NCBI GenBank assembly: GCA_963696875.1
Contig: CAVOLQ010000005.1
Location: forward strand, 124,001 to 188,000
From: Albibacterium sp963696875
GTDB lineage: Bacteria; Bacteroidota; Bacteroidia; Sphingobacteriales; Sphingobacteriaceae
Reading direction: 5' to 3'
Length of the DNA stretch: 64,000 nt
Every line of letters starts with the position of its first letter. Position 1 is the first letter of the stretch. Positions 7,720 through 15,386 of the stretch are shown one piece after another. The position numbers were made by a program, and so were the translations under genes. Below the pieces are notes generated by a model. It saw only the letters and a list, made by a program, of their open reading frames with translations, ran no database searches and was not told the DNA's origin.

Positions 7720-9591
7720 TTAACCTTTTTTCTCTAATAACTCTAACCAGCGGTCTGATTTGGCCTCCAGGCTGTCTGTTAGTGTCTGTATCTCTTGCCC
7801 AATTTCCAATAATACGGCATGGTCTGAAGCGCTGTTCATCTCGATGGTTTTCTCTTTTATCTTTTCCTCTAGCACTTCTATTTCATTTTCTAAAGATACT
7901 ATTTCTTGTTCTTCTTTATAGCTAAGGTTTTTTTGAGCAGGCTCTTCTTTAGGAAGCGCTACCTTCTCACCAGTTTTTTTTTCTACTTTGCTTTTCTCAG
8001 CTTTAACCTGCTCTTCTTGTTCAATTTTGAAATCGGAATAATTTCCATTGTAAATTATAATTTCCGGATCACTCGTAAAGACGAACAATTGATCGGAAAG
8101 CCGATCTAATAAATAACGGTCGTGGGAAACTAGTATTAAAATCCCTTGATATTTTTCTAAGAAATCTTCAAGTACATTTAAGGTGTCAATGTCAAGGTCA
8201 TTTGAAGGCTCATCCAAAATAAGGAAGTTTGGATTCTTCATTAAAACCCGCATCAACTGCAAACGCTTCCTTTCTCCCCCACTAAGTTTGTTCACAAATC
8301 CAAACTGTTTCTCAGGGGGAAATAAAAATTGGGTTAAAAGCTGTGAAGCGGTAATCATTTCACCTGAGGCTAATTTGATGTACTCAGCCACATTCTTTAC
8401 TACATCAATAACGCGCTCGCCTTCTTCTAAAGGTAAACCGTTCTGACGATAATATCCATAAACCGTCGTTTCCCCTACGTCAATGTTTCCGGAATCAGGA
8501 GCATATTCCTGAGTGATCAAATTTAAGAAAGTAGATTTTCCTGTCCCATTTTTTCCAGCCAAACCTATTCGATCACCCTTTTTGAAAATATAGCTAAAAT
8601 TGCTGATAATCGGTTTATCGTTAAAAGATTTACTGATCTTATCAATCTCTAAAATCTTGTTACCTTGGCGTGCAATTTTAACACTTAAGTTTACTTGCTC
8701 CTTACCTGGACCTTTTTTTGTTTTTCCTTCTAAATCGTGGAAAGCCGAGATCCTTGATTTAGACTTCGTGCCCCTGGCTTTGGGTTGCCTCCGCATCCAC
8801 TCCAACTCTTTCCGAAGCAAATTCAGATTCTTTTCTAATTCAATCTCAGATATCGCCTCACGCTCTGCTTTCTTTTCTAAGAAATAACTGTATTTTCCTT
8901 TATAGGCATACATCTTCCCATGATCAAGCTCTCGAATATCTGTGCAAACATTATCTAGAAAATAGCGGTCATGCGTTACAAAAATAACTGTTTTTTGATT
9001 TGCAGTAAGAAGGTTCTCCAGCCACTCAATTGTTTCAATATCCAAATGGTTAGTCGGCTCATCTAATAAATAGACGTCCGGATCACTGATCAATAACTTG
9101 GCTAAGCTTAATCTTTTTTGCTGCCCTCCGGATAGCGTATTGATTTCTTGATCCAGTTTATTTATTCCAAGCCTACTTAAAATAGTCGTAATCTCGTGCT
9201 CATATTCCCAAGCATTGATGGCAGTGATCCTTTCCGTAATTTCAGCTACCCGATCTTCGTTGAAATCGTCCTCCTGTAAAAGATTTTCATATTCTTTTAT
9301 CAGTTGTAAGGCCTCGTTCTCCTCATTAAAGATAAAGTCGTTTATCGTATTGAAATTTTCAAAACGTGGATCTTGATCTAAATATCCAATGCGCAAATCC
9401 TTTTCAGTAACTACCTTCCCCGCGGTCGGAATTTCTTTACCTGCTAAAATTTTTAATAAAGTAGATTTACCTGTGCCATTGATGCCAACCAAGGCAAAGC
9501 GATCACCACGTTCAATGCCAAAATGTAAATCTTTAAATAACCAACGGTCATGATAAGAATGACCTAATTGTTCTGTTGATAGAATACTCAC
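7720..9591 (-). CDS. uup: ABC-F family ATPase, Uup-like
   Basis: 623 aa with two ABC domains and no membrane segments. Domain 1: Walker A GINGTGKST (about 36-44), signature LSGGQQKRL (153-161), Walker B LLDEPTNHLD (175-184). Domain 2: GKNGTGKST near 352, LSGGERKRL near 434, LILDEPSNDLD near 456. The Q-linker carries WMRRQPKARGTKSKSR, and the Lys/Glu-rich C-terminal segment from about 530 is a predicted coiled coil, as in Uup. ABC-F proteins act at the ribosome or on branched DNA; Uup of E. coli affects tandem-repeat stability. It overlaps the upstream TIP30-like gene by 4 nt (ATGA), indicating one transcript. Confidence 0.9.
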   Translation of the reverse strand: MSILSTEQLGHSYHDRWLFKDLHFGIERGDRFALVGINGTGKSTLLKILAGKEIPTAGKVVTEKDLRIGYLDQDPRFENFNTINDFIFNEENEALQLIKEYENLLQEDDFNEDRVAEITERITAINAWEYEHEITTILSRLGINKLDQEINTLSGGQQKRLSLAKLLISDPDVYLLDEPTNHLDIETIEWLENLLTANQKTVIFVTHDRYFLDNVCTDIRELDHGKMYAYKGKYSYFLEKKAEREAISEIELEKNLNLLRKELEWMRRQPKARGTKSKSRISAFHDLEGKTKKGPGKEQVNLSVKIARQGNKILEIDKISKSFNDKPIISNFSYIFKKGDRIGLAGKNGTGKSTFLNLITQEYAPDSGNIDVGETTVYGYYRQNGLPLEEGERVIDVVKNVAEYIKLASGEMITASQLLTQFLFPPEKQFGFVNKLSGGERKRLQLMRVLMKNPNFLILDEPSNDLDIDTLNVLEDFLEKYQGILILVSHDRYLLDRLSDQLFVFTSDPEIIIYNGNYSDFKIEQEEQVKAEKSKVEKKTGEKVALPKEEPAQKNLSYKEEQEIVSLENEIEVLEEKIKEKTIEMNSASDHAVLLEIGQEIQTLTDSLEAKSDRWLELLEKKG

Positions 9592-10238
9592 GCTAATTCT
9601 TTAATTTTATCTGATGGATATATAAATATTCCAGTACTATCGATCAATGACTGCTTATGCATCGCTGAAGCCACCGTTTTTCCCGAGATACTGCGATACT
9701 TTTTTAATAAACCAATAAGAAGAGGATCGATGATTTTCATTATAACTTCTCCTGCATTTTCCAAAATTCTCTTCTCTTTTCTATCCCCGGTTAAAAGGGA
9801 CGGCCGGTAGATATGGAAATCCTTAAAGCCTATTTTTGAAATGTCATCTTCAATTTCTCCTTTCATTTTTAAGTAAAAGTTTGAAGATGAGGGGTTTGCG
9901 CCTAAGGATGAAACGATGTGAAAGGAATTAACGCCCTGATCTTTAGCTAGTTTAGCCACAAGAAGCGGGTAGTCATGATCAATATGGTAATACTCCTTTA
10001 AATCAGGAGTCTTTTTTTTCGTGTTTCCTAAACAAGAAAATACAACATCCACCTTTAGTTCCTCCTGATGATCTTCAATCGTAGAAAAATCTGCGATAAT
10101 TTGTTCCAACTTCGAATGATTAATAGGAAGCTTTTTCCTAACTACGATTTTCACCTTATGGAATGCAGAATCTTCCAGTAGGAGTTTTAACAACTCCCCT
10201 CCAATTAATCCACTTGCTCCTAATAGTACTACGTCCAT
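9588..10238 (-). CDS. NAD(P)-binding atypical SDR, TIP30/HTATIP2-like
   Basis: 216 aa from the ATG at 10238. The open frame continues to a TTG at 10256, but that TTG is part of the TATTTTTG promoter element, so the ATG is chosen. The N-terminus MDVVLLGASGLIGGELL is an atypical Rossmann glycine motif (GASGLIG), VFSCLGNTKKK follows near 70, and the segment FHIVSSLGANPSSSNFYLKMKG corresponds to the SDR active-site region with YxxxK. IYRPSLLTGD is typical of the TIP30/YbjT-like group. The substrate is unknown. It is followed without a gap (4-nt overlap) by uup. Confidence 0.8.
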   Translation of the reverse strand: MDVVLLGASGLIGGELLKLLLEDSAFHKVKIVVRKKLPINHSKLEQIIADFSTIEDHQEELKVDVVFSCLGNTKKKTPDLKEYYHIDHDYPLLVAKLAKDQGVNSFHIVSSLGANPSSSNFYLKMKGEIEDDISKIGFKDFHIYRPSLLTGDRKEKRILENAGEVIMKIIDPLLIGLLKKYRSISGKTVASAMHKQSLIDSTGIFIYPSDKIKELA

Positions 10239-10253
10239 AATAAAAATATTTTG

Positions 10254-10261
10254 CAAAAATA
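10254..10261 (-). promoter_or_regulatory. -7 promoter element for the TIP30-like gene and uup
   Basis: On the minus strand this reads TATTTTTG, an exact TAnnTTTG match, ending 15 nt before the ATG at 10238. No convincing -33 TTTG was found at the usual spacing. Confidence 0.5.
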
Positions 10262-10446
10262 CGCATTTCTATTTTAGAGCTGTGCTATTGAGTATAAACA
10301 TTTTAGCTTATGACATATAAATCATCAAAAGCGTCATTTGGCCATTGTTTATTTTTGAGCTTTCTATCAAATTTCTTTCATGTGAATCTTTATTTCCTTT
10401 TTCAATTTCGTTCTAATCCGAAGCCCTAATGCGCCTTTTTCGTAGG

Positions 10447-10464
10447 CTTATTTTCAAAAATAAG
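10447..10464. repeat. Short perfect palindrome CTTATTTT-ca-AAAATAAG
   Basis: 8-bp arms around a 2-nt centre inside the 458-bp spacer upstream of the DUF6266 gene. It may be a hairpin or protein-binding site; there is no T-run typical of a terminator. Confidence 0.5.
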
Positions 10465-10509
10465 TCATTATACACCAAATAGTCTCCTGATGGGCAATTT
10501 GGATTAAAG

Positions 10510-10542
10510 TTGGACTTTGTTCGGACTTTCCTCGGACACCAC
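10510..10542 (+). repeat. Three degenerate 11-bp tandem units (TCGGACTTT type)
   Basis: The units TTGGACTTTGT, TCGGACTTTCC and TCGGACACCAC follow each other without gaps, about 155 bp upstream of the DUF6266 start. The rest of the spacer 10262-10696 has no gene I can support. The function is unknown. Confidence 0.55.
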
Positions 10543-10696
10543 TCAATCTTAGCCGATTAATCTCCGGCTATTGTAAAAAGAAAGGGTATATTAAGAGCGA
10601 AGTTATTTCCAAGCGGTTTTACCTTGAATATTTATGCTATTTAAGATTGATAAGCGGCTTCGACCAGTATTTAATTTATTTTAAAATTTGTAAAAA

Positions 10697-11341
10697 ATGG
10701 CAAGAGTAATTGGTGGTGTAAACGGGACCGTTTCAGGAAAAGTTGGTAATGTTATTTATTATAGTTCCAACGGTGGGAATTATGTGCGCAGTCTTCCCGA
10801 AAAAAAAAGAAACATTCCGCCTACTTCAAAACAAATTATGCAAAGGGCGCGCTTTTCTACAGTGCAACAATGGTTGAGGCCTATAATTCCATTGATTAGG
10901 ACTGGGTTTAGAGATTATGCGCCACGACAAACGGGGCACAACTCGGCGATGTCTTATAATTTGCAGCATGCTCTGATAGCAAATGGCGATAGTTTCGAAA
11001 TAAATCCGGAAGCATTTGCTTTTAGTATAGGCTTATTGCCTAGTGTTGAACAGACTAGCATGGTTCAGGATGGAGATAAGGTTCATTTTCACTGGCGCAT
11101 GGCGGATAATACGTCCTCAGATAATCAATTAGATAGAACCATGCTTTTATTATATCGCCCAGGATCATTGATTTCTAACTTTCTTATTTATGGAAATGAA
11201 CGCTGGGAGCTGACAGATTTTTTATCTATAAAGGAATTTAAACCGGGAGACATTTGCCATGGTTATCTTGCTTTTATTTCTGCGAATGATCAACAAGTGT
11301 CAAATAGTGTATATTTGGGGATGTTGGAGGTAAAGGTATAA
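10697..11341 (+). CDS. DUF6266 family protein
   Basis: 214 aa. The N-terminus MARVIGGVNGTVSGKVGNVIYY, then RSLPEKKRNIPPTSKQIMQRARF, is the hallmark of the DUF6266 family, which occurs in Bacteroidota and often as several copies per genome. There is no signal peptide or transmembrane segment; the C-terminal half is beta-rich. The function is unknown; the basic first 70 residues might bind nucleic acid, but that is speculation. The gene stands alone: the nearest genes are divergent on the left and 314 bp away on the right. The 458-bp upstream spacer has tandem 11-mers and a palindrome, and AAAATTTG, a near match to the -7 element, ends 6 nt before the ATG. Confidence 0.78.
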   Translation: MARVIGGVNGTVSGKVGNVIYYSSNGGNYVRSLPEKKRNIPPTSKQIMQRARFSTVQQWLRPIIPLIRTGFRDYAPRQTGHNSAMSYNLQHALIANGDSFEINPEAFAFSIGLLPSVEQTSMVQDGDKVHFHWRMADNTSSDNQLDRTMLLLYRPGSLISNFLIYGNERWELTDFLSIKEFKPGDICHGYLAFISANDQQVSNSVYLGMLEVKV

Positions 11342-11655
11342 TAGGTGATTATCAAAATAATCTCTTGTTTGTGGTTCAGCAAGGACAAAGGGGCTTTCTT
11401 GATACCCGTGGTATTAGGCATTAGGATAGGTTCAATTGAATATTAAACTTTATTTTCTCATTTTCAATTTTCTTTAGCCAATGTTATATAATCTTAAAAA
11501 CTATATATTTGAGACGAAAATTTCAATAAGGTGAAAGCGCTAAAAAGAGAACAAAGTATTATGGAGTGACTGTTTTTGTCATACAATTAGTTTGTCTTTT
11601 TTAAAAGGCCGATAGAATCTTTGATAGTATATGATCAATAGTTGAGAATATTTAT
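11342..11655. other. Intergenic spacer without a gene
   Basis: 314 bp. It holds a heptamer-type quasi-repeat at 11411-11427 (GTATTAGGCATTAGGAT, found again with one mismatch at 31768-31784) and an exact TATATTTG at 11504-11511 that could be the -7 element for the downstream kinase with a leader of about 140 nt. I see no open frame of credible length. Confidence 0.5.
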
Positions 11656-13449
11656 ATGGGGCAAAATTTACCATTTTTTAATATTTCATTAAACAAACTA
11701 CTCTCCTCCGAGTCTAGCACATTCAAGAGGTCTAAAATTAAAATTGTCTATACATTTTTAATTTTCGCTCTACTCAAATCTTTAATAGTTATTTATATAG
11801 CTTGGGTTCATCAGCAATTTTTTCAAATGGGGAGGGCTTTCATTATCTTGTTGGTTTACCTTATCTTTTTAAAATTTTTATTAGCAAATAGAAAGTATCT
11901 TCAAACCATAGCCCATTTAATGATTTTTATAGGCTTACTACTTACTTGGTCTATGGTTTATGTTTCTGATCAATCGGTCAATACCCCCTTGCTTCAGGTT
12001 GTATTCATTGTAATATTGAGTAGTTTTTATATTTTAGGTACTCGTTGGGGTGTGTTTTATGCTTTTTTTTCTACCCTACCTATTATAATTAATATGCTTA
12101 CGGGTCATTTTTTTATTGATATTGGTATGGAGAAAGAAGTTCTTGTATCTCCGGGCTACGAAATTATTGTCATCTTAAATTTTGTAACCATCATTGTCAA
12201 TATTTATTTATTTAATAAAGCATTTATAGAGACCTTAGAAGAAAAGGAGGTTTTAAATTCACAATTAAGGGTAGCTGTTAAAGAAGCTAACCAAGCTGCT
12301 AAATCCAAGTCTGATTTTCTTTCGACCATGTCGCATGAACTAAGAACTCCGCTTAACTCTGTCTTGGGAATGACTAATATGTTCTTGAATGATCCTAAAA
12401 GTAGTGACAAGGAAGAGAATCTTGAGATTTTGAAGTTTTCTGCGTTAACCCTGAAATCATTAATTAACGATGTCCTTGACTTTAATAAATTGGGTTCTAA
12501 TAAAGTGCATTTAGAAGCTATAAGTGTAAATCTTTATAAATTAGTTAATGATGTTTGTTCTTCATTGTATCTTACGGCAAAAGAAAAGAAAATCGACCTG
12601 CTAATAACTATTGATGAATCCTTAAAAAATCAATATGTTATTACAGATCCTATTCGTATTACACAAGTAATTTATAACCTGGTGAGTAATGCACTTAAAT
12701 TTACGACTAAAGGGAGTGTGTCTGTTTGTTTAAATGTGTTAAAAAGGGAGAATGATATTATAAAAATCAAGTTTTCTGTTGTTGACACTGGTATTGGAAT
12801 TAATGCTAATCAGCAAAAGCTAATTTTCGGAGCATTTAATCAGGCGTCATCCAGCACCTCTCGTAATTTTGGAGGCACAGGATTGGGCTTGACGATAGTT
12901 AAAAAAGTATTACTATTATTTAATAGCGATATTCAACTGGAAAGTTTGGAAGGTTCTGGTTCAACTTTCTTTTTTGAAATACCTTTTAAATTAGATTATG
13001 CACCAGTTATAGAACAAGAAGAAATTCGAGAGATCGATTACGATTTGAGTCATTTGAGGGTTTTGGCTGCGGAAGATAATTCGATAAACAGATTACTTTT
13101 GAAAAAGATTTTCACTAGATGGAATAACGAACTCATTTTTGCTGAAAACGGAGAAGAAGCGATTAAAATAGCTTCTGAAAAGGTTTTTGATGTTATTTTG
13201 ATGGATATGTACATGCCATTGATAGATGGATATGCCGCTGCCAGGGCCATTCGCAATTTGCCCGAACCTTATAATAATGTATATATTATAGCTTGTACGG
13301 CATCTGTATCAAATAATATGCCTGCTGATATTAAGGCTGCCGGTATGAATGACTTTATTTGCAAGCCTTTTGATACGGAAGAATTATATAGAAAGTTAAG
13401 CAGCAATAAATTTTCGGAAGTTAGGGGTATTGGCACTAACAATTTATAG
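11656..13449 (+). CDS. Hybrid sensor histidine kinase with C-terminal receiver domain
   Basis: 597 aa. There are six predicted membrane helices between residues 31 and 187 with only short loops, so sensing is probably within the membrane. A short coiled coil (190-220) leads to the HisKA domain with His227 (STMSHELRTPLNS). The ATPase domain has the N-box NLVSNALKF (341-349), DTGIGI (377) and GGTGLGL (406). A receiver domain follows from about 467 with phosphoacceptor Asp517 (VILMDMYMP) and Lys in CKPFDTEEL near the end. There is no output or HPt domain, so a separate phosphotransfer protein is expected but not seen nearby. It is flanked by an orphan DUF6266 gene and the GH15 gene 132 nt downstream. 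The signal is unknown. Confidence 0.9.
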   Translation: MGQNLPFFNISLNKLLSSESSTFKRSKIKIVYTFLIFALLKSLIVIYIAWVHQQFFQMGRAFIILLVYLIFLKFLLANRKYLQTIAHLMIFIGLLLTWSMVYVSDQSVNTPLLQVVFIVILSSFYILGTRWGVFYAFFSTLPIIINMLTGHFFIDIGMEKEVLVSPGYEIIVILNFVTIIVNIYLFNKAFIETLEEKEVLNSQLRVAVKEANQAAKSKSDFLSTMSHELRTPLNSVLGMTNMFLNDPKSSDKEENLEILKFSALTLKSLINDVLDFNKLGSNKVHLEAISVNLYKLVNDVCSSLYLTAKEKKIDLLITIDESLKNQYVITDPIRITQVIYNLVSNALKFTTKGSVSVCLNVLKRENDIIKIKFSVVDTGIGINANQQKLIFGAFNQASSSTSRNFGGTGLGLTIVKKVLLLFNSDIQLESLEGSGSTFFFEIPFKLDYAPVIEQEEIREIDYDLSHLRVLAAEDNSINRLLLKKIFTRWNNELIFAENGEEAIKIASEKVFDVILMDMYMPLIDGYAAARAIRNLPEPYNNVYIIACTASVSNNMPADIKAAGMNDFICKPFDTEELYRKLSSNKFSEVRGIGTNNL

Positions 13450-13581
13450 GTAAGTAATTGTCGTTATTCCTATAAAAAAATCTTAAGATAATTTCTTTAG
13501 CAGTTACTCGAATATAAATGATTTTAAAAAATGGAAACGTTTGGAACGTCTATTGCATAGTTTTAACCTAAAAGTACTATT

Positions 13582-15378
13582 ATGTATAATAAAACGTACC
13601 AGAGCGGCATCATCGGGAATTGCTCATTTATGGCCCATGTACAGACAAACACGAATATTTCTTGGTTATGTTGGCCTAGATTTGATAGCTCCTTTGTTTT
13701 TGGAGGTTTATTAGATGATGAAAAAGGTGGCGAGTTTTCGGTATTGCCGCAGAGCGAATATACTTCAAAGCAGCGTTATATCGAAAATACAAATGTGTTG
13801 GTTACAGAGATTACTTGTAGTGGAGGGTCTTACCGCGTAACTGACTTTGCACCTCGTTTTGAACAATACGAGCGATACTTTAAGCCGCTCATGTTAATTC
13901 GGAAGATTGAACCTATCAGTGATAACCCAAAAGTGCAAGTTCGCTGTAGGCCTGCATACGATTACGGAAAAACTCAATTAAGTGCCTATTATGGCAGTAA
14001 TCATATTGTATTTGACGGTGGCCCAGAGCCTATACGATTGACGACCGATTTACCCGTAAGCCATTTTTTCGAAGATCAAACCATCGTTTTATCGGAAGCT
14101 AAATATATGGTTTTAACATTTGGCGCGCCTTTAGAAGCTCCTTTGGTTAGTACCGCAGAGCATTTTCTTCGAGAAACGATCAATTATTGGAGAAGATGGA
14201 TTAAGCACTGTAATATTGCGGCCTTTTATCAGGAGGAAGTAATACGTTCAGCCTTAGCTTTAAAAATTCACCAGTATGAGGATACAGGGGCAATTATCGC
14301 TGCAGGTACGACGAGTTTACCGGAATATATGGGCGGAGGTCGAAACTGGGATTATCGTTATTGTTGGCTTCGAGATAGTTATTATGTATTGACGGCTTTG
14401 AATCATATTGGACAGTTTGAGGAAATGGAGAAGTATGCTTCTTTTATTGCCAACATATCTTATGAAGAGCAGGGCCGGTATCAACCTTTATATAGTATTA
14501 CCGGGAAGAAGGATCTTACAGAAACTACATTGGATTATTTGGAAGGGTATTTGGGAAATAAGCCGGTTCGAATTGGAAATCAAGCTTATGAGCATATCCA
14601 AAACGACGTATATGGGCAGGCCTTAATTTCGGTGTTGCCTTTATTTACCGATCATCGCTTTGTTTTTAAAGAACGGACAGATTCCAGCAAGTGGGTATCG
14701 TATTTATTAAATAAGATTGAACAAACTATTGATGAAAAAGATGCCGGGATTTGGGAGTTTAGAAATATTGCAAATCGGCACAGCTATAGTAATTTATTTC
14801 AGTGGGCAGGAAGTAATGCAGCTTTGCAAATAGGCTTAACTATTGGAGATAAATCGATTCAGAGACGCGCCAAAAACTTAATAAAAAAGGCTAGCGCGCA
14901 TATTGAAAGATGCTATGATCCGGTAAGAAAAGTATATACTCATGCGGTTGATAGTCGCCATTTAGACGCGAGTACGCTCCAATTAATCATGATGAATTAC
15001 CTTGATCCCAATTCTGATCGAGCAAAGAATCATCTGATTGCCTTAGAAAATGAATTAAAAACTTCGGAAGGATTATTTTATAGGTATCGACATCAAGATG
15101 ATTTTGGGAAACCTGAGACTACTTTCCTTATTTGTGCGTTTTGGTATGTTGAGGCACTTGCCTGTGTAGGGCGAATTTCTGAAGCAAAGGAAACTTTTGA
15201 AAAATTGCTTACTTATGGAAACCATTTAAACTTATTTAGCGAAGATATTGATGAAAGAGACGGGAGTCAATGGGGTAATTTCCCACAAGCATATAGCCAT
15301 GTTGGTTTAATGAATGCGGCTTATAGGATTGCGTTGAAATTGGATACGCCTTCGTTTTTAATTCAGACTGCCCCTTAA
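13582..15378 (+). CDS. Glycoside hydrolase family 15 protein (glucoamylase/trehalase-like)
   Basis: 598 aa without a signal peptide, so cytoplasmic. The N-terminal beta-sandwich starts with GIIGNCSFMAHV and WLCWPRFDSSFVFGGLLD, typical of bacterial GH15 proteins. The (alpha/alpha)6 barrel contains GGGRNWDYRYCWLRDSYY, and, near the end, ETTFLICAFWYVEAL and DGSQWGNFPQAYSHVG. GH15 includes glucoamylases, dextranases and, in mycobacteria, trehalases. Here it converges with an OtsA-OtsB fusion with only 8 nt between the two stop codons, so trehalose hydrolysis is a reasonable inference but not shown by sequence alone. Confidence 0.87.
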   Translation: MYNKTYQSGIIGNCSFMAHVQTNTNISWLCWPRFDSSFVFGGLLDDEKGGEFSVLPQSEYTSKQRYIENTNVLVTEITCSGGSYRVTDFAPRFEQYERYFKPLMLIRKIEPISDNPKVQVRCRPAYDYGKTQLSAYYGSNHIVFDGGPEPIRLTTDLPVSHFFEDQTIVLSEAKYMVLTFGAPLEAPLVSTAEHFLRETINYWRRWIKHCNIAAFYQEEVIRSALALKIHQYEDTGAIIAAGTTSLPEYMGGGRNWDYRYCWLRDSYYVLTALNHIGQFEEMEKYASFIANISYEEQGRYQPLYSITGKKDLTETTLDYLEGYLGNKPVRIGNQAYEHIQNDVYGQALISVLPLFTDHRFVFKERTDSSKWVSYLLNKIEQTIDEKDAGIWEFRNIANRHSYSNLFQWAGSNAALQIGLTIGDKSIQRRAKNLIKKASAHIERCYDPVRKVYTHAVDSRHLDASTLQLIMMNYLDPNSDRAKNHLIALENELKTSEGLFYRYRHQDDFGKPETTFLICAFWYVEALACVGRISEAKETFEKLLTYGNHLNLFSEDIDERDGSQWGNFPQAYSHVGLMNAAYRIALKLDTPSFLIQTAP

Positions 15379-15386
15379 AGGTGCAT

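Noticed and set aside
10697..11341. DUF6266 protein as a phage structural gene
   Set aside because: No other phage gene is near, and the family is found alone in Bacteroidota genomes.
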